From CAVHXA01 sp963639765 (lineage in GTDB: Bacteria; Bacillota; Clostridia; Oscillospirales; Oscillospiraceae): a stretch of 5,412 nucleotides of DNA. Below, piece by piece: positions 1 through 4,753 of the stretch (its first letter is position 1; every line of letters starts with the position of its first letter). The notes below the pieces were generated by a model, which was given only the letters and a program-made list of their open reading frames with translations, was not told the origin of the DNA and did no database searches. Made by a program: the position numbers and the translations under genes. The DNA is taken from NCBI GenBank assembly GCA_963639765.1, contig CAVHXA010000108.1, forward strand, positions 1 through 5,412. Reading direction: 5' to 3'.

Positions 1-199
1 TCCACTCGCGTCCGCTCTCGTCCCAAGCCGACCAGGTGCAGTACCCGTTGCGTCTCGCGGTGTCCTCGTATCTGCCCGTGCCGAAGAACTCGGCGGCGAG
101 CTTGGAGGCGGTCTGTCTTGTGATGCTGTTCATCTCGATCTCGACCCCAATGGTCTGCTTTTTCATTTCGGCTACCTGGTTTTCTGTCTTCCGGCTCAT
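1..199 (-). CDS. Putative amidoligase family protein, 5' part only (runs off the left edge)
   Basis: An open frame starts at the ATG at 199-197 and stays open to the window edge (66 codons), so only the N-terminus is seen. It is preceded by a good ribosome binding site (ggaggg on the minus strand, about 207-212). The protein begins MSRKTENQVAEMKKQTIGVE and continues IEMNSITRQTA, then FFGTGRYEDTA and NGYCTWSAWD. I recognise this as the start of the putative amidoligase family (ATP-grasp/glutamine-synthetase-like fold, proposed to form amide bonds) that is frequent in Firmicutes conjugative elements; the IGVEIEMN strand is the family's usual opening. Catalytic residues lie beyond the edge. A second in-frame Met (residue 12, MKKQTIGVE) is a possible alternative start, but the ribosome binding site favours the first. 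The stretch is visibly richer in G+C than the recombinase genes. It is the last gene in the window of a same-strand series. The family call comes from recalled similarity only. Confidence 0.75.
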   Translation of the reverse strand, partial: MSRKTENQVAEMKKQTIGVEIEMNSITRQTASKLAAEFFGTGRYEDTARRNGYCTWSAWDESGREW

Positions 200-234
200 T
201 TTTGTGCCCTCCGTTTAGCTTTGTTTTCCCTTTC

Positions 235-260
235 GGTAGTCACATATTAGCTCTGAAAGC
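235..260 (-). repeat. Upstream 26-bp repeat, copy 1 (before amidoligase gene)
   Basis: This sequence matches 1229-1254 at 24 of 26 positions, and both copies lie shortly upstream of a minus-strand gene with an AGGAGG-like site (here 35 bp before the amidoligase ATG). On the minus strand the copy contains taatat (244-249). Exactly 17 bp further upstream is tggata (267-272), so it could be a weak sigma-A promoter with 4/6 matches at each box. A regulator binding site or a translation leader is equally possible. The rest of 200-337 shows no gene or convincing hairpin. Confidence 0.6.
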
Positions 261-337
261 ACACTATATCCAGTTAATTATGAGCCATAAACTACACGAA
301 TTTACCGGCATAAAACTGTGTATATTACAGCAGTATA

Positions 338-559
338 TCAGTCAATTTTCACCGCATAATCTTCACCGTAAGCTACGGAAAGGCCGGAGCCGTTATCCCA
401 GCGAACCATAACGCTGCCAATATCGTCAACGCCAAGGACGGTGCCTTTTGTGCCGATGGGCGGAGCCTGGGGATCATCCATTCGGACAAGTTCCACACGG
501 GCGCCGACCGGGTAATTCTTGCGGATTCTCTCGACTGTTTCCTTACTCGGAAATCTCAT
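338..559 (-). CDS. DUF4314 family small protein (73 aa)
   Basis: The protein is MRFPSKETVERIRKNYPVG followed by GARVELVRMDDPQAPPIGTK, GTVLGVDDIGSVMVRW and DNGSGLSVAYGED. I recognise this as a DUF4314 protein, a small family common in Firmicutes ICEs and phages. The pattern of short beta strands with Gly turns (GxRVELVRM, GTKGTVxGVDD, VRWDNGS) suggests an SH3-like barrel after an N-terminal helix. No catalytic motif is evident and the function is unknown. I chose the ATG at 559 over an in-frame GTG at 568: the ggagg at 568-572 overlaps that GTG but stands about 8 bases from the ATG. The start overlaps the 3' end of the upstream virulence-related gene by 17 bp, so the two are probably co-transcribed and translationally coupled. 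Confidence 0.8.
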   Translation of the reverse strand: MRFPSKETVERIRKNYPVGARVELVRMDDPQAPPIGTKGTVLGVDDIGSVMVRWDNGSGLSVAYGEDYAVKID

Positions 560-1205
560 GCTGCGCACCTCCGTTCTTGAAAGCCGATAAGCCGGACAGG
601 TTCTTCAGCAAAATCTTTCTTGCGGTTTTGTATTCTGTTCCGATGAAACCGAGACGCAGGAGAAAACAGCGGAATGCGTATTTTTCATTGTCTACCGCTT
701 TTTCGCTTGAGGTGATGCGTTTCTGTTCACGGCTCATTTTGCATAAGGAGGAAATAAACTCGGTGTAGGCTTTTGCCGTATCTGCGTCCGGAACCTCTGT
801 AAACCAGGGAAATGAAACCGCATCTTCGCCAATCTCAACGGGAAGATTGTTAATTCCAAGTGCCTTTTTTATGAGACTGCCTTTGGCCTCCAGCAGATTG
901 GTAAGATTTCCGACTGCCACTTTATCCAGCGGAATGCTGACCGTAAGTCCGGTTGAGTCATCTTCGGTGTGGCTCTGGTCAATATCAAAGCCCTCGTCGT
1001 AAATGTGCTGTAAAAGCCTTTCAATTACCTCGCTGTCAGCACTGTCATCAAAGGACAGACTGCCGTTTTTGTCGATGGTGAAGTAATCCACTTCGTAGTT
1101 GAATGTGGGCGCTCCGCAGTATTTTGCGGGAACTCCCAGCCAGTCGGAAACGGTCTGTACCAGTCGTTTGCGCTGCGCACCCTGTGCATTAATTGTAATT
1201 GTCAT
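543..1205 (-). CDS. Phage/ICE 'virulence-related' protein (220 aa)
   Basis: The start is the ATG at 1205, preceded by a near-perfect aaggaggt at 1213-1220. The frame is open upstream as well, but that part is leader and methyltransferase remnant read in another frame. The protein begins MTITINAQGAQRKRLVQTVS, with DWLGVPAKYCGAPTFNYEVD, a low-complexity acidic stretch near residues 60-90, LTVSIPLDKVAVGNLTNLL, then FPWFTEVPDADTAKAYTEF. The C-terminal third is basic and conserved: KMSREQKRITSSEKAVDNEK, YAFRCFLLRLGFIGTEYKTA and RKILLKNLSG. I recall this family from Firmicutes prophages and ICEs, annotated only as virulence-related. I see no signal peptide, membrane segment or enzyme motif, so it is likely cytosolic and its role is unknown. 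Before the insertion it lay 88 bp downstream of the methyltransferase stop, in the same orientation; the leader holds a copy of the 26-bp repeat. Confidence 0.75.
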   Translation of the reverse strand: MTITINAQGAQRKRLVQTVSDWLGVPAKYCGAPTFNYEVDYFTIDKNGSLSFDDSADSEVIERLLQHIYDEGFDIDQSHTEDDSTGLTVSIPLDKVAVGNLTNLLEAKGSLIKKALGINNLPVEIGEDAVSFPWFTEVPDADTAKAYTEFISSLCKMSREQKRITSSEKAVDNEKYAFRCFLLRLGFIGTEYKTARKILLKNLSGLSAFKNGGAQHEISE

Positions 1206-1228
1206 TTTCGTGACCTCCTTGTTTTTTT

Positions 1229-1254
1229 GGTAGTCACATATTCGCTCTGAATGC
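1229..1254 (-). repeat. Upstream 26-bp repeat, copy 2 (before virulence-related gene)
   Basis: This matches 235-260 at 24 of 26 positions and lies 23 bp before the ATG at 1205. On the minus strand it holds gaatat (1238-1243), with ttgcta (1261-1266) exactly 17 bp upstream. This is the same geometry as in copy 1 and a possible weak promoter. Conservation of the block while the surrounding leader differs suggests a shared regulatory role or duplication of a leader. The interval 1206-1293 contains no other feature I can support. Confidence 0.6.
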
Positions 1255-1293
1255 CCTAAATAGCAAGGCCTGTAAGCGTAGAAATATGTAGAA

Positions 1294-1368
1294 TTATTCG
1301 GTTTCGGATTGTGTACAGTACACGATGCCGGAGAGCACAAATACCACACACGGCAGTGCCACACCGTT
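1294..1368 (-). pseudogene. Displaced 3' end of the cytosine methyltransferase gene
   Basis: Read on the minus strand from 1368, these 25 codons give NGVALPCVVFVLSGIV, then YCTQSETE and a TAA stop at 1296-1294. This is the ordinary C-terminal end of phage/ICE C5 cytosine methyltransferases, where motif X reads GNGVALP followed by a hydrophobic helix. The fragment has no start of its own. It begins at the same 8-bp core (aacggtgt, minus strand) at which the upstream methyltransferase is interrupted at 4831-4824, and the codon phase agrees exactly. Deleting one core plus everything between restores a continuous gene. It is therefore the severed native tail, left behind when the recombinase element inserted. 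Confidence 0.92.
1361..1368 (+). repeat. Core direct repeat, left copy
   Basis: The octamer acaccgtt is identical to 4824-4831 and marks the left boundary of the element. On the minus strand it encodes Asn-Gly and part of Val of the motif X GNGV in the methyltransferase, so it is the likely crossover or duplicated region. Confidence 0.8.
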
Positions 1369-1392
1369 ATGTTGAATTGTACATAACGGTGT
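1361..1392. repeat. Left-end palindrome, 12-8-12, candidate recombinase core site
   Basis: The 12-bp arm acaccgttatgt (1361-1372) is perfectly mirrored by acataacggtgt (1381-1392) around the 8-bp spacer tgaattgt. Tyrosine recombinase core sites (loxP, dif-like) typically have 11-13 bp inverted arms around 6-8 bp, so the geometry fits. The right end lacks the second arm: beyond 4831 the sequence is methyltransferase code. The complete site therefore exists only at the left end and, by reconstruction, in the circle. Confidence 0.75.
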
Positions 1393-1438
1393 TTGTCTTA
1401 ATATCGTGGTTATGTTAATGTACGGGATAAAATGGACG
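1385..1438 (+). repeat. Left terminal inverted repeat (54 bp)
   Basis: Positions 1385-1426 are the exact reverse complement of 4790-4831 (42 of 42). The match continues to 1438 against 4778, with mismatches only at 1427 and 1436, giving 52 of 54. Read on the plus strand, inwards, it is in frame as NGVCLNIVVMLMYGIKWT. Confidence 0.93.
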
Positions 1439-1459
1439 GCAGATCAGGACTTTTCCTGA
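1385..1459 (+). other. Alternative methyltransferase tail encoded by the left element end (silent here)
   Basis: Read inwards from the core, the left end encodes NGVCLNIVVMLMYGIKW, then TADQDFS and a TGA stop (1457-1459): 24 residues, the same length as the native tail NGVALPCVVFVLSGIV plus eight. In the present orientation there is no start codon or ribosome binding site in front of it, so it should not be made as a protein. If the element had inserted the other way round, or flipped, this segment would follow the methyltransferase GNG codons in frame. Its stop lies in the descending arm of the hairpin at 1438-1465. The open frame and stop are visible; the use as a tail is inference. Confidence 0.7.
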
Positions 1460-1465
1460 TCTGCC
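1438..1465. terminator. Hairpin after the recombinase operon, probable terminator
   Basis: A perfect 12-bp stem, ggcagatcagga paired with tcctgatctgcc, surrounds a 4-base loop. It lies 14 bp downstream of the stop of the third recombinase on the minus strand. On that strand it is followed by gtccatttta, a weak T-run; on the plus strand it is followed by ttt only. It could end recombinase transcription before the virulence-related gene. The poor T-tracts make rho-independent strength uncertain. Confidence 0.6.
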
Positions 1466-1479
1466 TTTAACATAATATC

Positions 1480-2502
1480 CTACGGTTTTGCGACACCGAA
1501 ACTCTTAAGCCACGCCATCATGTCCTTGCTTTTCTGCCAGGACGGGATATCGGGAACAGGGGAATCCGACACTTGCTCCAAGGCTTTTCTCTTCATAGCC
1601 AGACTTGATTGCGCATAAATGCCAGTGGTTTTAATGTCCGAATGTCCAAGAATGTCCCTAACGTAGATCAGATTGTTTTCGGCTTCATATATGTGCATTG
1701 CCTTCGAATGCCGCATGACATGGGGCGTAATCCTCTCTGGAATAGAGGAATCAATCTCTGAAGCAGCTTTAACGTATTTATCAAGTATATATGTGACATT
1801 TGCCCTGCTCATCTTTTTGCCATCGCGGTTGGTGAATAAAGGCAGATGACTCTTTTCGGGATCAAGCAGATGCATTTCTGTTAAGTAATTTTTTAAGTTC
1901 TTTGCTGTGGAAGGAAGAATCGGCACTGTTCGTGTTTTTCGTCCTTTGCCATAAATCCGCGCGCTTGCCGGATGTTCCAGACGGACATCCCCGATGCGGA
2001 GATCGCATAATTCCTGAACTCTGGCGGCTGTGTCATACAGGAAACACAGAATCGTTGCATCTTTCCTGCCTTGTGGTGTAGAGGTGTCCGGCTGTCGAAG
2101 AATTAATGCTACCGCTTCTTTGCTGAGTGGCTTGATTGCTTTGCGCTCAGCTTTTTTTACCGGGATTGCGAGTATCTTCTGGAAATTTAGCAGAAGCCGG
2201 GGTTCCTGAATCTGAACGTACCTTACGAATGAGTTTATGGCCGCCAGCCGTTGATTGCGAGTGGCAATCCCATTGCCTCGTTCTGTTTCCAGCCACTGTA
2301 GGAAGCGGGCAACAAGTTCTGCTGTCAGATCCTCCAGTTTGAACCGTTCAACCCGCAGCCCCTCCACATCCTGGCAATAACCGAAGAATAGACGGAAAGT
2401 ATCACAATAAGAGGAGATAGTATTTGTACTGACATTCTTTAGCTCCGGCAAATAGTGTTCCAGGAAAGTGGTCAGATGTATTGCGAAATCAGTTGTTTTC
2501 AT
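1480..2502 (-). CDS. Tyrosine recombinase, third of the trio (340 aa)
   Basis: This is a site-specific DNA recombinase of the phage-integrase family that cuts and rejoins DNA through a covalent 3'-phosphotyrosine. The start is the ATG at 2502 (MKTTDFAIHLTTFLEHYLPE), backed by ggaggtg 6-7 bases upstream; the frame stays open further upstream, but only inside the preceding gene. Residues about 5-105 form a helical SAM-like core-binding domain (VSTNTISSYCDTFRLFFGYC, with RNQRLAAINSFVRYV). The catalytic domain follows, with Arg161 (DTAARVQELCDL), Lys186 (YGKGRKTRTVPI), His261 and Arg264 (TPHVMRHSKA), His287 (ILGHSDI) and Tyr296 (GIYAQ) all present. The length is normal. It overlaps the second recombinase by 14 bp. 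The C-terminal extension after the Tyr (about 44 residues) could make trans contacts with partner recombinases. It should be active on sequence grounds; its division of labour within the trio is unknown. Confidence 0.92.
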   Translation of the reverse strand: MKTTDFAIHLTTFLEHYLPELKNVSTNTISSYCDTFRLFFGYCQDVEGLRVERFKLEDLTAELVARFLQWLETERGNGIATRNQRLAAINSFVRYVQIQEPRLLLNFQKILAIPVKKAERKAIKPLSKEAVALILRQPDTSTPQGRKDATILCFLYDTAARVQELCDLRIGDVRLEHPASARIYGKGRKTRTVPILPSTAKNLKNYLTEMHLLDPEKSHLPLFTNRDGKKMSRANVTYILDKYVKAASEIDSSIPERITPHVMRHSKAMHIYEAENNLIYVRDILGHSDIKTTGIYAQSSLAMKRKALEQVSDSPVPDIPSWQKSKDMMAWLKSFGVAKP

Positions 2503-3478
2503 TTGGCACCTCCCACGTAGGAATCGTATCTCCAAGATAGCTGCTTTCGTTTTGAAGGAATTCCGGATAATACTCAGCGACCAAACGCAGATATATCTGG
2601 GTTTTCCCAATGTTATAGTGCCCCAGATATACAGAAAGGTATGGCAGGGCAGTTATGATGTCGCCCTTCTCTTTTTGGAGCTTCTGCATACATCGAACTG
2701 CGAAAGTATGGCGCAAATCATGAACTCTGGGACCATACCCACGGCCTTTATGTTCGATTCCACAGTGCCATAGCGCTTCTCTGAACCTGTCGTAGATAAC
2801 ATTGGTATGGTGGAAATTACGCCGCGCATTTGGAAAGAAATAATCCTCATCGGTGCTTGCAGTATGTAGTTTTTTGAAATACTGTTCATACTCTGCCCAC
2901 ATGCTAACAGACAGCGGAACATAGCGGGGCTTATCATGTTTTGCATTGCGTATCGCAAGAATGCCGCGACCAAGATCTACGTCTTTCACCCGAAGCTGTG
3001 CAGCTTCCCCTGCACGCAATCCACAGCATATCAGTGTCTTGAACAGCAGCGGGAATACGATATGTCCATTGGGGTATTGCCTGCTGGGCGGAAGGTTTTC
3101 AAAGTAACTTATCAGAGATGCAAGCTCTGCGTTCGTAAAAATATATGGGACAAAATCCGCATCATCCCGTGAGGAGATGGACAATAATGGGCAGTATGCC
3201 TCGTAGCCGTTGAGCCTGAGATAGTGCGCAAACCGTTTGGTAAAATTTAAACGCCATCGTTGGTTCTTTCTTTTTTCATTTGGTCTGCGCTCTATCCATT
3301 TGAGAACGGCAGCTTCTGGAAGCACCGGTGTGTCCACTTTTTCTGACACAAGGAACCTGTCGAACTCCCAGAAGGTTTTTGCTTCTTTCTCATGCTTGCA
3401 CCCTAACGCACGTTTTTCCTCTATAAAAGCGTTGATTTGGCTGGCCAGGCCACTCCGATATTCATACACCCTGCTCAT
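2489..3478 (-). CDS. Tyrosine recombinase, second of the trio (329 aa)
   Basis: A phage-integrase family recombinase. The N-terminal domain (about 1-105) includes SGLASQINAFIEEKRALG and WIERRPNEKRKNQRWRLNFT, a helical core-binding fold. The catalytic domain runs about 110-300, with Arg155 (TLICCGLRAGEAAQLRVKD), Lys180 (IRNAKHDKPRYVPLS), His253 and Arg256 (VHDLRHTFAVR), His287 (YLGHYNI) and Tyr296 (TQIYLRL). All six key residues are intact. The start at 3478 gives an ATGA overlap of 4 bases with the first recombinase stop, typical of translational coupling. A weak gagg lies about 14 bases upstream, so expression probably depends on the preceding gene. The C-terminal tail after the Tyr (ESSYLGDTIPTWEV) overlaps the start of the third gene. 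This fits the middle gene of a RIT-type cluster. Confidence 0.92.
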   Translation of the reverse strand: MSRVYEYRSGLASQINAFIEEKRALGCKHEKEAKTFWEFDRFLVSEKVDTPVLPEAAVLKWIERRPNEKRKNQRWRLNFTKRFAHYLRLNGYEAYCPLLSISSRDDADFVPYIFTNAELASLISYFENLPPSRQYPNGHIVFPLLFKTLICCGLRAGEAAQLRVKDVDLGRGILAIRNAKHDKPRYVPLSVSMWAEYEQYFKKLHTASTDEDYFFPNARRNFHHTNVIYDRFREALWHCGIEHKGRGYGPRVHDLRHTFAVRCMQKLQKEKGDIITALPYLSVYLGHYNIGKTQIYLRLVAEYYPEFLQNESSYLGDTIPTWEVPNENN

Positions 3479-4455
3479 ATGAGTTCACCGTCCTCAATAG
3501 ACAGAGCGCAGTCACGCAGATTTTCTACATCCAACCGGATGTAATGGCTCAATGAATTCCGATCCGTATGGCCAAGGAACGAAAAGATGACATCGGGTGA
3601 TACATCAGCAGAAAGCAATTTTGTCGCCAGGGTTGCCCTTAATGAATGTAGGCCATGATGTGCTTCTGGCTGCACTTTGACCCCGGAGCGAGCCACGTAT
3701 TTCTCAAAGGATGAGTTGAAAGATTTCATTCTCCCATATGGTGGATTTAAATTTACAAACAGATATTGGCTATCAGTCTGCGGTCTGACCCGGAGGTAAT
3801 CAATAATGCCTGTGCCTATATTTTCGCTCAGGGGCAGTGTATTAGGTTTTCTGGTTTTGCTCTGGACAAAGGAGATCGAACATAAATCCCAGTCAATATC
3901 CGTGAGTTTTAAGTCACAGACATCTTTGCTCCGGACGCCAAGTTCCGCTGCAATGGAAACCATGGCAAAATCCCGCTTTCCTTTGGGATTCGAACGGTCA
4001 ATAGCTGCAAGGACTTTGTTGATCTCTTCCGATTCCCAGATTTTTACCATGCTCTTGGAACCGCCCAAACGGTATTCAGGCACCCGTTCGGCGAGGTTTT
4101 CAGTGGTGTAGCCAAGCAAATGCAGATAGGACAAAAATATACGCAATCGGCTTAATTCCCCACGGACTGTGCTTTTTGCATGCCCACTCAGCGTCAGCAG
4201 GTATGCGGAAACCCGCGTATTATCAATCTCTGAAAGATGTTCGACGCCAATGCTGATGAAATACCGCATGACAAAGGCGACTGACTTACGCATTGTTTTA
4301 CGGGAACAATCGGAATGCGCCGTTTTAACCAGATATTCATCCTGTTTGTCCAGGAAATCATTGAATTCCGGTGGAAGTTCGGACAATGGATTTAGTTCAC
4401 CCTTTGTCCATGAACCTCTTGTTGCGAGGAGATCGATCTTCTTTAAAGCGTTCAT
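3475..4455 (-). CDS. Tyrosine recombinase, first of the trio, catalytic part (326 aa)
   Basis: A phage-integrase family recombinase. Residues about 30-125 form a complete core-binding domain (SRKTMRKSVAFVMRYFISIG, then STVRGELSRLRIFLSYL). The catalytic domain has Arg175 (ELGVRSKDVCDLKLTDIDW), Lys200 (SFVQSKTRKPNTLPL), His270 and Arg273 (HGLHSLRATLATKL), His296 (FLGHTDRNS) and Tyr305 (HYIRLD). All catalytic residues are present. The ATG at 4455 overlaps the stop of the 76-aa piece by 4 bases, but the only purine-rich stretch (aggaag) touches the ATG, so independent initiation looks poor. Its frame is open for 14 codons further upstream, to a TAG at 4500-4498. Those codons read EFRPSIEKSTVARK and join smoothly to MNALKKIDLL in the style of this family. 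First members of such trios are usually around 400 aa, and 76+326 matches that, so this is probably the larger part of a frame-disrupted gene. Confidence 0.88.
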   Translation of the reverse strand: MNALKKIDLLATRGSWTKGELNPLSELPPEFNDFLDKQDEYLVKTAHSDCSRKTMRKSVAFVMRYFISIGVEHLSEIDNTRVSAYLLTLSGHAKSTVRGELSRLRIFLSYLHLLGYTTENLAERVPEYRLGGSKSMVKIWESEEINKVLAAIDRSNPKGKRDFAMVSIAAELGVRSKDVCDLKLTDIDWDLCSISFVQSKTRKPNTLPLSENIGTGIIDYLRVRPQTDSQYLFVNLNPPYGRMKSFNSSFEKYVARSGVKVQPEAHHGLHSLRATLATKLLSADVSPDVIFSFLGHTDRNSLSHYIRLDVENLRDCALSIEDGELI

Positions 4456-4682
4456 CTTCCTGGCAACAGTAGATTTTTCAATGGAGGGACGGAATTCCTA
4501 AGTTGTGTGATGAACTCATCCTTATATAAAGGCGAGTATTCTTTATATCCTTTTGAATCACAGAACTCAAGGAACCTCCTCCAAACTGTAACATCGTATT
4601 TAATAATACGATCATTGTAGCTCTGCTCATGCATCAGGTCAATGGCCTGGGCAATAAGCTGGTTTAATGTTATTTCTGGCAT
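4452..4682 (-). CDS. N-terminal piece of the first tyrosine recombinase (76 aa), split by a frame change
   Basis: The protein begins MPEITLNQLIAQAIDLMHEQ and continues YNDRIIKYDVTVWRRFLEFC, DSKGYKEYSP and LYKDEFITQLRNS. The pattern of a helix followed by an xxxTVWxRFLEFCxxKG helix is typical of the extra N-terminal segment of the ~400-aa recombinases that head such trios. It has no catalytic residues. The start at 4682 has aaaggaggg 7 bases upstream, the best ribosome binding site in the operon. After about residue 61 the sequence (NSVPPLKNLLLPGR) stops looking like the family, while the frame of the next protein starts to. One missing base around 4497-4502 would explain this; for example, ctt-aag-gaa changed to ctt-agg. 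It may be a decayed gene, a sequencing error, or a genuinely separate coupled gene. Confidence 0.7.
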   Translation of the reverse strand: MPEITLNQLIAQAIDLMHEQSYNDRIIKYDVTVWRRFLEFCDSKGYKEYSPLYKDEFITQLRNSVPPLKNLLLPGR

Positions 4683-4689
4683 ATAGTAG

Positions 4690-4704
4690 CCCTCCTTTCG
4701 AGGG
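4690..4704 (-). promoter_or_regulatory. Small hairpin holding the ribosome binding site of the recombinase operon
   Basis: On the minus strand ccctc, a gaaag loop and gaggg form a 5-bp stem whose 3' arm is part of the Shine-Dalgarno sequence (aaaggaggg) before the ATG at 4682. Pairing would partly hide the site and could keep recombinase translation low. The leader 4683-4753 also contains cataat on the minus strand, but without a convincing -35 box. Transcription may therefore come by read-through from the methyltransferase gene 71 bp upstream. Confidence 0.4.
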
Positions 4705-4753
4705 ATATTCTAACATGCACAGGGGGATAACATGAGAATATTATGTGAAAGTT

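Noticed and set aside
36..218. Plus-strand open frames such as 36-218, 448-768, 2468-2773 and 3806-4111
   Set aside because: They lie opposite well-supported minus-strand genes, lack ribosome binding sites and show no recognisable protein features.
300..345. Possible hairpin terminator downstream of the DUF4314 gene
   Set aside because: Only a 4-bp stem (ctgt/acag) can be drawn and there is no T-run, so it is not supported.
1206..1364. Extended N-terminus for the virulence-related protein (start at 1364)
   Set aside because: The extra 53 codons cover the methyltransferase remnant in another frame and the leader with the 26-bp repeat. The ATG at 1205 has a near-perfect ribosome binding site and starts the family-like MTITINAQGAQRKRL.
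2503..2610. Upstream start at 2610 for the third recombinase
   Set aside because: These 36 residues lie inside the second recombinase gene and do not look like an integrase N-terminus. The ATG at 2502 has a well-placed ggaggtg.
4452..4500. Programmed -1 frameshift joining the 76-aa and 326-aa pieces
   Set aside because: The frame shift is in the -1 direction and there is a run of five A (4475-4479), but the heptamer is g-aaa-aat, not a classical slippery site, and a slip further upstream at ctt would hit the TAG at 4500-4498. I see no strong downstream stem-loop. A lost base is the simpler reading.
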